A stretch of DNA of 64,000 nt from Euptelea pleiosperma (taxonomy: Eukaryota > Streptophyta > Magnoliopsida > Ranunculales > Eupteleaceae). Of this stretch, positions 21,634-32,984 are shown in pieces. Each line of letters opens with the position of its first letter. Position 1 is the stretch's first letter. Location: positions 2,216,829-2,280,828 of the forward strand of contig CM068540.1 of assembly GCA_035048495.1 (NCBI GenBank), in the 5' to 3' direction. The notes beneath the pieces were generated by a model. The model did not search any database. It saw nothing but the letters and a program-made list of their open reading frames with translations, and was not told where the DNA came from. The translations under genes and the position numbers were made by a program.

Positions 21634-24600
21634 TCAGCTGGCATCATTTTCTTTCTTCACTGGTTCAGAGCTAACAATTGGCAAATTCCTTCTGTACTGG
21701 GGAGATGTCAACCTCCTCTCCAGCGGCGTCTTCCTCTTGCTCACGACAAACCTGTTCACCCCTTTTCTCATCGGCATTATCTCTGGGAAATCTTCATCAG
21801 GGATTTGGCTCAGCTCTGAGATGTCCTTTATCTGAGCAGCCCGCCTGAACCACCTCTCTGCTTTAGCTTCCTCCGACATATCCAGCGGATCCGGTTCCTT
21901 CACTAATGATCCTTCTAAACTCTTCCCAGAAAATCCCCGGTTCCAATTCTCTCTACTGTTCTGAGGGTTCTCAGGCTGTTGGGTTGAGCTCCCAGTCAGA
22001 CTCGCAGCATCTGACCTGCTAGTCTCCTTCAAAGAACCACTGGTCCAACTCTCCCTGTTACCAATCCGTGAATCATCAGGTCTTTGAGTTGAATTTCTAC
22101 TGGGTCCACCATAAACAGAGTCTACCTCGCTCTTGTTCAAGCTCTTTCCTGAGAAACCTGTATTCCAGCTCTCTCTGTCAGTCTGTTGATTCTTCTGCCA
22201 TTGGACAGAATTACCAGCAGCTCCATGACTAGGAACCCTAGCCTTTTGCTCCTCCGACTTCTCTGGCACACCTTGTATTTCAGGTGTAGCTGCAGCAGCA
22301 GCGTTAGTCCTGTCAGTAGATTTCTCTGTGGAAGCTCCAGTTTCTGGCTGTTTATCCTTTTTAGCAAAATAGTCAGGCGGGAATGGAACAAAGGGGACAA
22401 AGTTGGAACTGTTGGATTGCTCCATGGCCATGCGTCTCTTATGTAGAGGAGAGGTCAAAGATCGATCCTTCTTCTTGCTGACTACAAACCGGTTCTCCCC
22501 TTTACGCATCGGCATGATCTCTGGGAAGTCCTCATCTGATATCGCACTTGCAAGATCTGTAACGTCATGCAGCTCCGCAACCTTCTTAAACCATCTCTCA
22601 GATTTTTCAGCTTGTTCTTTATCTTCCTTGCTTTCAGTCTGGTTTACCGGCTTTCCAGAAAGCAGCAAACTATCCCCTGATTTACCAGAGACAGAAGAAC
22701 CCATTAGCTCATCATCCTTGGCAGCAACAGGATTGTACTTGCCTGTTACTTCTTGTTCTTCTTCCATCTTTGACTCCTGAGGTTTAGCAAACATGTCAGT
22801 GGGTAATGGCACAAATGGAACATAGCCGGCATTGCTCCCTTCAGACCGCCTGTACTGTGGAGAAGTTGAACTTGAAATCGAACTCCTCTCTTTTCCAGTG
22901 TTGATCTCTCTGGCAGCAGTGACGCTATTATCCTTTTCTGAAACAGATGATGAGCGGCCAAGAATCCTGTCCAAACTCTGGCTGATAGATGAATCGGACG
23001 TTTTAGCAGAACCCACCCCATCCCCTGCCTGAAAACCATTCCCCTCAGAGATGCCATCATTACCCATCCTTAGGTTGCTCCCATTATTGTACCTCAAACC
23101 AGACCTGGGGCCAGCAGTATCAAATGAAGCCTCTCCAGGGCGCTTGCAATCGCACCTTAAGCATACCACGTTCCTCCCATAATTAAAGAAATCACATCTG
23201 AGAAAAGTGAAATTTTAGGATAGGGTCATTAAAAATCCAAGATAGGCTCATGAATTAGCATGGAGGATGAGACAACATAAGAAAACAAGCTTACTGAGGA
23301 CACTCCCACTCTCCACCGGTAAGCTGTCTCTTTGGTCGTGCCTCATTGCATTCAAGGCATTTCATGTTCCTTGCAAAGTTCATGAAACTGCACCTGCTCA
23401 GCAAAGAAATTGAAATAAGGCTATTGGAAAAACAAAATGCAGTAAGATTTACTAAAAGTCTAAAATTTACATTTGGGGCAAAAAAAAAGACTACAAAATA
23501 GTGCGATATTTCCCTGTAATAGCTGGTAACACAAGAAACGCACAAAGCAATGGTCTAGGATCCAGTGACTAGTGATTGTAGCATATTCTCCAGAATCCAG
23601 ATCAAATAGGCAATGCCGCAAAAAATCTTCTTCATTGATGTTAACATGGTTAGAATACAAGTGCACCAGAAGAGGATCAATCCACTTAAGACAAAACAAT
23701 GATGCAGATGAAATGATGTATGGACTTAACTATGCCAAGTAATTGGATTGAATACATGGGGAGTTTTTAGAAGCTACCAGCGCACCCAGATCTAAATCAG
23801 TTTCCCCTCTAGCAATCTAACCAGAATAATCCATATTTAGGACTATTTTGATGATGAGCGCACGTCTGACATTTTTATTGGGGCTCAACAAAATATCTAT
23901 CAAGTGACCACCTGGATTTAGTTTTACTTTTTTCTTTTGGTACTCTGAAACATATTTCTAACTAGATCCAATTGGTATACATTTTTTGCTCTGCAAATTA
24001 CTATTACTTAATGTTACATGTTACTGCATGATAGAAATGTAAGAAAATGAAGTGGCAGTGTTGGGTTGTTGATTCTGGGTGTTTCTGATCAACATACATG
24101 CTCATATACAAGTTAAAAAGTACTTCATAATATGATCAAAATGAAGTAACAAAAGCCATTGCATGTCAAGAATGAAGGTTCAGAAATTTCAACCTTCAGA
24201 ACATAGCAAGCAAGGTCATAATTTACTATGCCATTGGATAGATAAAAAAAATTTGAAAGAAAATACTCGACTTACTTTGGGCAAAGCCAGTCACCTCTCT
24301 TCATTTCAATGTTTTGTCCAAGAGGCCTTGGGGTTTGTCCATATCTATCAGGGAACTGTTTTGGCATTGAACCAGAAAGGTCCAACTCTCGAACAGTTCT
24401 GCTTGCATCAGCCAACTCAGTCAACAGATTGCGGACAGATGATTCAACCAATTCTCTATTATTGACGCTGTTCCCATCTGAAGCAGCAGGAGGATTGCAT
24501 GCATAGCTTACGAGAAACCGCATAAGATCAACTGTACGTGCTCTCTCAAAATCCAATTCCTGAAATTGGGAACAAATTTCAGTGGTAAAGAACAAGATAA

Positions 24601-27600
24601 AGCTACTATATGTACAGTACTTGCTACTTCAATGATTGAAGTTGAGACATCACAGTTCAAGTGATGACATATGTGTTCAAGACCAAACAAAAGAAAAACT
24701 CAAGGCGATTAATATACATCTTCAGTGGTGATGAATCCCTTGATGTGAAGGGGAGAAACATGTGGAGTATGGTAAAAGAATGCTCTCCTAGTCACTGGGC
24801 TAGTGCCTGACATGTTGATGTAATACTTTTTCAATTGCTCGCAAATTTGAGGTAATTTTGTTTGTTTAATCTTCTTATAACATGATTTTGACTTTTTGAG
24901 GTAATTTTGTTTGTTTAATCTTCTTATAACATGATTTTGATTTTTTATTATTATAATAGAGTATTTCATTTTCATGTCATGATATTTAGTAGCTCACTGA
25001 TTTGAGCCAAGCGATTATAAGTTACAAATTGTGATTTTATTCTTACCTATGAATGATAAATTTTCTCCTGTAATTATAAAAATAAAATAAAAAAATAAAA
25101 CTTTTTCTCTAGTGGGAAAGCCAGGGTAGACCTATATCTGACATCAAGCAAAAAAATAGCCTACATTCTACAGTATTTACAGCGCCCTACTGTATCCAAC
25201 GTTGTTTAGTAGATTAACATATTAAATTGCAGAATATGTTTTGTGCACTAATTATTTTTTCTGAACCTTTATTATTCTGATGCAATATCTATTTGTCATA
25301 TACAGGCATGGTACACTGGTAGGCACAACAGACTTCAATCCCCTTGAAAGAGGGTTTCACACGTGGCAGCTGAGGGGGTCAGACCAAGGTTTTCTACCAG
25401 TTGGACCCCACCTCCCTCTCTCCTTGTGGCAAGTTTCATCCCAGTTGCCCTTTACCACATGGCCAAGTTTAATTTGCATGTCTTTCGTCCGTCCAATCCC
25501 ATTGTCGTCGTTCTCCATGCAAGCAACTGACAACATTAAAGCCATTGCTTTTTGCTTGCTGTTAACTCTGTGAGGGAAGAAGCCGTGGAGAATATCCCTC
25601 TCTGTGAAGCCCTCTAAAGTTTGATTTCCGTCATGTAAGCCGCTCTCTCTCTCTCTCTCATTGCTATTGCATTTTTGGTTTCTCTTCTCTATGTATCATT
25701 TTTTTTCTGATTTTCTTTTTTTGGATGAAATTTAATAGTTGGTTTCTTGGTTGGTGTATGTTTGAGTTGAATGGGTCTTATTTCTTCGTCAAAGATTTGT
25801 TTCAGAGTTTAATAGGTCCTACGTCACTCCTACCCATGAATTTTCTCATTACGGATTAAACATTTCAGATTACATGATACTTTTACTTTTTTCAGCATAA
25901 TAAATGACTACGTAGATCTAGTTGTTCACCACCAAGGCGAATTTAAGGCAGCTCGAGCTGGTAGATATAGTCATAGAGACTACCGTGGGGGGAAGGTGAC
26001 AAAGATAAGTGACATCGACCCTGATCGCATATGCTTCTTGGACTTGTTAGCTGACCTTGGTGAGCTGACAGAATGTTCAAATGGTGCTGTTGTCATTTGG
26101 ACAGTCTACTATATTGATGGTCACAGGAGTTTAAAACTTATTAAAGGGAACAAAGAGCTACTTCATATGTTCGAAATATTTCAAAAATGCTCTCGAAGTC
26201 TGAGAAGTATATGTTAATTGGGAACTTTGTCAACCTATAGCCACATTATTAGCACGTCCATCGTCATCATCAAGTCAAGCACCACGACTACGATTATTTG
26301 CCGTCCAACATCACTTCAAATATACAATGGTGAAGAATGAGTCCTATCAGGTCACGGCTGTATGTAAGGAGCCAAAATGTGAATGAAGATGTCATGATTC
26401 AGTTACAAATGACGGACATACCTTTCGAGTGAGGTCATTGAGGTGTGAGCACATTTGCAGTAGTACCATCAATTGGAGACATTGTAATGCCACATCCATT
26501 TTTGTGGTTGACATGATAGAGTCCACTATACCGTTGTCCATGAATTATGTACTCAGATCTTATTCAATAATCCAGGCAGCATAGCTCAATGAAATGTAGA
26601 GATTGACCATCACTTCAAATCAGGGTGTATTGCATTCTGATCTTCTCTACATGGCTTTAGGATTGGATGTCGCCCAGTCATATACCTTGACGATTATTTT
26701 TTTTAAAGGAAATTATAAAGGAGTATTATTATCGACATGTGTCATCGGGAAATAACGATCTTTTTCCCGTTGCGGTGCACATATGCAATAGATGAAACAT
26801 AATACAAGTACAATTATGTGACATTCATATCCACTCTAGTAACAAAATCTTTACATAATTCATTTAACTCAACATTAACAACTTTCAACTTCCTCCTCCT
26901 ACTAGACTCCATCATATTGGCATTTGTAACATCTAGCCAATGAAAATCACCACAACCATCATGGCATTTTAGAAACTTCCAGCCTAGGCTATGTGGTTGC
27001 TTTAATGTATAGATTTTCCGACGACCTCTACGGTCGGGCTTCGGACACGGAGAACGATTCCACGGGCAATCTTTCAACCAATGGGTTGACTCTCCACAAC
27101 CGAAGCAAGCATTTGAACTAGATGTTGAATTATGTAAAGATTTGAACTTTACAAAGCCCTGGACGACCTCAACATGGCGGATGCACCGGATTCCGATGGT
27201 TAGATGCAGTAAATGCAGACATAGAGGAATCTAGTTCAAATGATTGCTTCGGTTGTGGAGAGTCAACCCACTGGTTAAAAGATTGCCCATGGAATGGTTC
27301 TCCAAGTCTGAAGCCCGACTATAGAAGTCGTCGAAAAATCTATACATCAAAGCAACATGTCTAGGCCGAAAGTTTCTGAAATGCCATGATAGTTGTGGCG
27401 ATTTTCATTGGCTAGATGTTGCAAAGGCCAACATGGAATCTAGTAGTAAGAGGATGTTGAAAGTTATTATTGAAGTTGGGTTAAATAGATTATGCAAAGA
27501 TTTTGTTACTAGAATGGATATGAATGCCACCTAATTGTACTTGTATTATGTTTCTTCTATTGCATAAGTATACCGCAACGAGAGAAAGACCGTTATTTCC

Positions 27601-30600
27601 ATCGATAGCACATGCCGATAATAACCCCTATAATTTCTTTTCAAAAACAACTGTCAAGGTATATGATTGGACGACATCTAATCTTAAAGCTATGCAGAGA
27701 AGCTCATAATGCAACACACCGATTTGAAGCGACGGTTAATCTTTACACTCCACTGAGCTATGCTGCATGGATTACTCAATAAGATCTAAGCATATAATTC
27801 AAGGACAACAGTGTAAAACTCGTCGTAGTTCCCGTATATCTGAAACAGGACTTTCGCCCTAGCCTTCTAGGCTAACCAATATGTAATAGACTCCTAATAT
27901 TTCCCACACATCAGTTTTTACATCTCTTGGCCTATATGATTTTCAATGTGCCCAAAGTGTAGACTCTATCATGTCAACAACAAAAGTAGATGTGGCATTA
28001 CAATATCTCTGACTGATGATACTACTGCAGGTGTGCTCACCCCTCAATGACCTTACCCGAAAGGGATGCCCGTCATTTGTAACTGAAGCATGGCATCTCC
28101 ATTCACATTTTGGGTCCTTACACACAGTCGTTACCCGGTATGACTCATTATTCACCATCAAGTACTCGAAGTGATGTTGGACGACAAACAATCGTAGGTA
28201 TTTTCTGTAATCGTTGACATTAGGAAACTCCTGCATCACTTCAAGCACAATAGTCTCCCTATTCTGCTCCCTACTAGACCAATCCTGATTTTGGTACAAA
28301 TCATCAGCCTCACTAATGAAAGAATCACCATCATCTTAATCATCCCAATGATCATCAGAACCTGAACTCAATCAACTTGACTGATAACTGCGACAAGAAT
28401 CGTCCATCTCTATGTCGTCAAGAATGTTATCACCTACACCAATGCCAACCTCTGGAGACGTGGTATCTCATCCATCTCAACATCATAAGACTAATGTCTA
28501 CGTCCTTGACTTCTACCTCTCCCACTTTGCTAACGCCCTTGACCTCGAGAAGGTAGTTCGGAGGCTATGGGTCGCAGTGCTTGACTTGATGATGACGATG
28601 GACGTGCTGATGCTACTAATGATGTAGCTATTGGTTGACAAAGTTCCCAATTAACATATATTTCTCCGATTTCAAGAGCATTTTCGAAATATTCGAACAT
28701 ACAAAGTAGTTCTTCGTCATCTTCAACAGATTTTAAACTCCAGCAACCATCAATATAGCAAACCATCCAAACAGCAACAGCACCATATGAACATTCTGTC
28801 AACTCACCAAGGTCAGCCAACAAGTCCAAGAAATATATGCAATCAAGGTCAATGTCATTTATCTTTGTCACCTTCCCCCCACGGTAGTGTCTATGACTAT
28901 ATCTACTATCTTGAGTTGCCTTAAATTCACCTTGATAGTGAACAAGTAGATTTAGGTAGTTATTCATTATGTTGAAAAAAGCAAAGGTACCATACAATCT
29001 GTAATGTTTTATCCGTAGTGAGAAAATTCATGGGTAGGAGTGACGTAGAACCCATTAAACTCTGAAACAAATCTTTGACGAAGTAAGACCCATACAACTC
29101 AAACAGACACCAACCAAGCAACCAACTATTAAATCTCATCCAAAAGAAGAAAATCAGAGAAAGAATGATATATAGAAAAGAGAAACCAAAAATGTAATAA
29201 CAATGAGAGAGAGAATGGCTTACATGACGGAAATCGAACTTTATAGAGGGCTTCACAGAGAGGGATATTCTCCATGGCTTCTTCCCTTGCTTCTTCCTTC
29301 TTCCCTCAGAGTCGACAGCAAGGAGAGAGCAATGGCTTCTTCCACAGAGTGCAATGGCTTCAATGTCATCAGTTGCATGCATGGAGAACAGTGACAATGG
29401 GATTGGACAGACGAAAGACATTCAAATTAATTTCGTCCACCCAATCCCAACTTGATCGGACGGTCAGTAGTTCAACATGATTACACGCTTGTCACGTGGG
29501 GAGGGGTTAGTTCAAACAACGAACGGTCGAGATCGTTTTGTGGTTCGACATCTGAACCGTCCACAATCAAACTCACAGTACGATGATTTGAAATTACGGG
29601 TACAGCGCATAATTATGGCTTCTCAGCTAGCAGAACCAAACAACGGATATTTTCATAATTTTATAATGCCACATGGGGGGTTTAGTTCAAATAACAAACG
29701 GTCAAGATCTTTTGTAATTAAAAATTTGAACCGTCGACAATACGAACTCACACTCCACGTGGCAAGAGAATTTATAATACGGCTACGACGCCATAATTAC
29801 AGTTGTCAGTTCGACGAACCAAACGATGGGCATTTTCGTAATTTAAATCAAATAAAGGTATTTTGGTCATGAAATCCAAATTAAGACAGTCCGTAAACGG
29901 TCAGCAGAGGGGGGCAATGGTTAGCGTAAAAAAGCTATAATCAAGGGGGGTGACGGAACAAACTGATAGTACCGAGGGGTAGTGCAAATATCGCCAATTT
30001 TATAGGGGGGGGGGGGGGGGGGGGGGGGTACTACAAAAATTCCTTAAAAAAATTGTGCCAGGTGGGTGAAAAGGTAGCAACTACTCTATTTGTTTCCCTC
30101 CACACGACTCGTAGTCCAAGACTAATTCAGCACACTTAATAAGGTTGCTAGATAGGTCCATCCTATTTGCAAAGTTGATGTGATACGCAATGAAAAAAAT
30201 AACAGATAAATAGATTCAAATATTATTCATGGGTATCCAATTTCTTTTCTAGGTTCATTCACAGGGTACATGCCAAGGTGCAGATCATTTTGACAACTTT
30301 GATGTGAAGTATAATAAAATATAAAAATAAAAAAATTCACAACTTAGCAGGAACGGATAGAATGTGGATGAATAGAAATGGATAGATCGATCACGATCAA
30401 TCAACAAAGCCTTATCTCAACTCTTTGGGAGTCCTGCTATGCCATTCCATTCCATCCATGACCATGAGCTTAAAACAACTAATCATAATTTTGAAAGGAA
30501 TTGGTAAAAGTTTTCCATTGGTTTCCAACCTAACGACACACTCCTTTGTCCTGGATTGGGATTGGGAATGCAGATAGGTGGATATATCTGATCCAACAAA

Positions 30601-31725
30601 ATACTTATAAAAATAAAACATTACCCAGAATATGTGAAAATGTGTAAACCAATTCGAGTCTTACATGGTTCAAACTCTGAAGATGCATATTAGTTGTCAA
30701 ATAACTGCACACACTGGCTATCCAGGCAACAAATTGATCGGCCATTTGTAGATAGTCCAACATTTTTTATCTAAGAGGGGTGAATCCAACAAAAATCCGG
30801 CAATTTGTCACCTTGGACCACTGTTAAGTAGTTCGTGGTAAACAAATGAAGCTTGTGGCCAATTCAAGCATTCCTTCACAATTTTTTGTTCATTCCAGTG
30901 GATTGAGTAATTGTAGTGCTTTTCTTTCCTTTTTTTTCAAGGCAATCCCAAAGAATGCACAAGTTATAACAAGTTCCAATTTAATAAAAATATGGAAGCA
31001 TTTTCATTGCTAATAGAACTTCATGAGCACAGGGATGATCGATGGGCAGCTTACATTGCTTCCCTTACTGTTTAAGAATGACCTCATCCGCCTTGCTGAA
31101 TCCACAGCACTTTTAAACAAAAAAGGTGATCCATTTTCCACCACAAGCTCAATATCTTTCCTGGAAAGCGACCTGCACCAAACGAAATTCAGAGAGAATG
31201 TAACAATTCATTGATTCGGATCGAAAAAACTAGCGAAAACAAGACGAACTTCACATCGCTCGCAATAACATACCCCAAAAGATCGGACCGGTCACGAGCA
31301 AATGACAGACAAGCAGTCGCAGCTTCTACGAACTCTACTGGCAAATCTTCAAACACGGAGAATGCATCCTCGGCGTTCACCGAAGAACTCCGCTGTCGGT
31401 CAAAATACCCAGCAGCGCTGAGATTGTCAACTATTTTCGACCATTCAGGCCAGGGATGGGAAACTCTAGAATTGGGGGGGAACCCTAGAGAATCCCCGTA
31501 CTGAAAATCGTCCCTGGTGAGACTAGCGTTGGTGTGGGTGTGGATTTGTTCAGAAGCGTTGATTGAAACGCCTAAGCGGGGGCGAGAGCTGGAAGAGAAC
31601 CTGCGTTTTGGAGAGAAAGAAAGACAAACCCTGGAGTGGCGGGCGAGGCGGAGAGCGGAAGGGCGAGGACAGAGGAAAGGGGATGGAGTGGTGAGCAACA
31701 TGAGAAACTTCGAAGCGCCACCCAT
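21634..31725 (-). CDS. VAR3: VAR3/OZ1-type RanBP2 zinc-finger protein, plastid
   Basis: Five exons join in frame: 31725-31274, 31172-31055, 24559-24276, 23393-23295 and 23197-21634. All introns are GT-AG, giving 838 residues. Residues 1 to about 50 are rich in Ser/Arg and look like a plastid transit peptide. SHPWPEW and the SLSRKDIELVVENGSPFLFK block are family marks. Two RanBP2 zinc fingers (C283/C286/C297/C300 and C316/C319/C330/C333, each C-x2-C-x10-C-x2-C) follow. Two C-terminal repeats start ERWFKKVAELHDV (518) and ERWFRRAAQIKDI (767), each with DEDFPEIMPMRKG and NRFVVSK. FVPFVP segments precede them. Arabidopsis VAR3/OZ1 acts in chloroplast RNA editing and leaf chloroplast development. 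Intron 2 is about 6.5 kb and full of transposon sequence. Confidence 0.92.
24847..24945. repeat. Tandem duplication, two units of about 49 bp
   Basis: The block ttgaggtaattttgtttgtt, aatcttcttataacatgatt, ttga is present twice in direct succession, nearly identical, so it is recent. Confidence 0.8.
25917..26550 (+). pseudogene. MULE transposase N-terminal relic (left arm)
   Basis: The frame gives VVHHQGEFKAARAGRYSHRD, YRGGKVTKISDIDPDRICFL, YYIDGHRSLKLIKGNKELLH and MFEIF, the PB1-like start of plant MULE transposases. After a frameshift and stops come FAVQHHFKYTMVKNESYQV, KEPKCE, a stop, and FRVRSL, the MuDR DNA-binding domain. It is the more decayed of the two copies. Confidence 0.7.
26814..27120 (-). 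pseudogene. CCHC plus GRF-type zinc-finger segment (left)
   Basis: The minus strand reads SSNACFGCGESTHWLKDCPW (CCHC knuckle, C-x2-C-x4-H-x4-C). About 30 residues on comes LGWKFLKCHDGCGDFHWLDV, a GRF-type zinc finger (WKF..C...C.DFHW). It ends VTRVDMNVT. It runs opposite to the transposase relic in the same arm, so it is either a captured gene piece or a rearranged C-terminus. Confidence 0.6.
27150..27540 (+). pseudogene. GRF-CCHC-GRF zinc-finger segment (right)
   Basis: Across the centre of the inverted pair the plus strand reads SPGRPQHGGCTGFRWLDAVN (a GRF-like finger), NDCFGCGESTHWLKDCPW (CCHC), then RSRRKIYTSKQHV and a stop. The second GRF finger is broken by frameshift. It mirrors the 26814-27120 segment. 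Confidence 0.55.
27943..28299 (-). pseudogene. MuDR-type DNA-binding domain of MULE transposase
   Basis: A 118-residue frame: YRKYLRLFVVQHHFEYLMVN, NESYRVTTVCKDPKCEWRCH, ASVTNDGHPFRVRSLRGEHT, then CSS. This is the MuDR/DBD_Tnp_Mut pattern (C-x4-CxWR...F.V....HTC). The catalytic DDE domain does not follow, so it cannot move DNA by itself. Confidence 0.75.
28530..28997 (-). pseudogene. MULE transposase N-terminal PB1-like domain
   Basis: A 155-residue frame with LLVHYQGEFKATQDSRYSHR, HYRGGKVTKINDIDLDCIYF, CYIDGCWSLKSVEDDEELLC, then MFEYFENALEIGEIYVN. This is the PB1-like leader of plant MULE transposases. A Ser-rich linker follows towards the MuDR domain at 27943-28299. An acceptor-like site just upstream suggests a former exon. 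Confidence 0.65.
29489..29860. repeat. Two direct repeats of about 185 bp beside the MULE
   Basis: Unit 1 starts gtcacgtggggaggggttag, unit 2 starts gccacatggggggtttagtt. Both continue ttcaaa(c/t)aacgaacggtc, gaaccgtc and agttcgacgaaccaaacgatgg-type blocks. They lie just outside the right arm and may be subterminal repeats of the parent element. Confidence 0.6.
30005..30028 (+). repeat. Homopolymer run of 24 G
   Basis: Twenty-four consecutive G between tata and tactacaaaaattcc, inside VAR3 intron 2. It could form a G-quadruplex in DNA, or C-rich intron RNA on the gene strand. The exact length may reflect sequencing error. Confidence 0.85.
31055..31725 (-). CDS. VAR3: VAR3/OZ1 exons 1-2 (N-terminal part)
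   Basis: Exon 1 (31725-31274) starts at ATG 31725; the GTG just before it is not a start. It encodes the transit peptide and HPWPEWSKIVDNLSAAGYFD. The donor is GGG/GTATGT. Exon 2 (31172-31055) encodes SLSRKDIELVVENGSPFLFK and SAVDSARRMRSFLNSKGSN, then the donor GTAAGC. A second GTAAGG 14 bases upstream would break the frame with exon 3, so the outer donor was chosen. These exons lie 6.5 kb from the rest but complete the domain order of the family. Confidence 0.88.
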
Positions 31726-32228
31726 CACGGCCGGAGGGGCATTCGGAGATGACCGGAAAACACTATCTTAGTGTGTGTGTGCGCGTGTCAGAGTGAGGGT
31801 TTTCGGTTCTCTTGCAAGGGGTTTGGCCACGAAGCTTCTGGAATTTAGATGTTACGAATGGCGTTTATCTTTTCTCGAAGAGCGGTGGAAAATGACTTGA
31901 GATTTCTTTATTTTGGGATTTTCCGTGAGAGGAGTGTTGGTATCAGCCTCACGGTTGATGGCCCTTGTGATACGTATCTCGAAGACCATCCAATGTTCAG
32001 GCAGGAGAACTCCGCTTGACCATGATAGTATCATTCTTTAGGGCGTGAGATGGAGCGGGATCCGGACCCAATCTTTGTACAGCTCCGCTTTTGGTTCTAC
32101 TCAACTAAGCATGCAACATCCGCGTTCTCGTGTGTTTGGTTCGTGAATGGAGACGCACATCTTGGAATTCTATATTTTGCGCACTATGAATGACGGATGG
32201 TACAACAAAAAAAATGTCATGTTGCCAT

Positions 32229-32600
32229 AGATGGTAAGTCCACATAATACCAATGATTGATTGATCATATTTTGGCCCCACATAAATAACGGGGTCGATA
32301 GATCATATGTGAACTACACGCATCGAGTGGGTCCCACATAATAATGAGTGTTGATAGATCATGTAGGCCCCAAATAATAGTGGGGTTTGATAGATCATAT
32401 GACTCCCATAAAATAATGGGGATAATACGTGGACCACACATCAAGTGACCCCACATAATTACAAGGGATGATAAATCAAGTAGGCCCCACGTAATAAATG
32501 GGTTGATAGACAAACGTGGGTCACACATAATAACGATGCATTGATAGATCATACATGCCCTCCGCATCAAATGGCCCATGTATCATAAGTGGGCCATACA
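32229..32600. repeat. Degenerate tandem array, unit about 50-60 bp
   Basis: Seven or so diverged units of the type ccccacataataatggg, gttgatagatcatatg, with varied spacing. No coding potential. The flanks carry gtgtttggttcgtga (32131) and gagtgacccaaacac (32718), which may be the ends of an enclosing MITE. Confidence 0.6.
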
Positions 32601-32984
32601 TCAAGTGGGCTTGTGCGTGCGTTCTCGAGGTCCGCATCTTCAAGCTTCGGGTGGGGTGAAACTTAATAAGTGTGATTCCGCGCATCCTCAAGCTCCATCA
32701 CGTTTCAAAAGGTTCCTTTGAGTGACCCAAACACCTGTTATTGCCCAAGATGCGTGCTGAAAACAACAAACGCGTCCCATTGTATGATCCAAATCTAAAT
32801 TTGGTTGGATGTAGTTTCAAACAATCTAATCTCAGTTGGGTTTATATCATGTCCAAAACAACTTTTCACATCCTCATAACCCCCCTCTTTCCTCTAATAA
32901 CTTCCCTCGCGTCCCCTCAAAAGTCTCCCATGAAGATCTTACTTCTTTTGCTGGCATGTTTCCGAAGATGATATTAAGCAAGTA

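Larger units (their letters stand above)
25446..27120. mobile_element. MULE-derived block, left arm of an inverted pair
   Basis: Reading inwards it matches the reverse complement of 27236-29440. Shared outer words are atgtctttcgtccgtccaat, gaatatccctctctgtgaag and atttccgtcatgtaagcc. It carries a plus-strand PB1-like plus MuDR N-terminal relic (25917-26550) and, further in, a minus-strand CCHC/GRF zinc-finger segment (26814-27120). Confidence 0.75.
27236..29440. mobile_element. MULE-derived block, right arm of an inverted pair
   Basis: The inverted counterpart of 25446-27120. It is longer because it keeps a segment (for example 29290-29345) missing on the left. Its coding relics are listed separately. 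Scattered differences between arms show the duplication is not recent. Confidence 0.75.
24560..31054 (-). other. VAR3 intron 2, about 6.5 kb, transposon-filled
   Basis: Exon 2 ends in phase 0 at 31055 and exon 3 starts in phase 0 at 24559 after the acceptor cccaatttcag, so no exon is needed between them. The intron carries a small tandem repeat, an inverted pair of MULE-derived blocks, two direct repeats and a 24-G run. The remaining parts (24560-25440 and 30030-31050) show no feature. Confidence 0.8.

Noticed and set aside
22137..23060. Several open frames in other frames within the VAR3 last exon
   Set aside because: They are shadows of the long VAR3 exon and have no homology.
32119..32734. 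Complete MITE around the degenerate tandem array
   Set aside because: The gtgtttggttcgtga and gagtgacccaaacac ends are suggestive, but no target duplication or second copy was found here.
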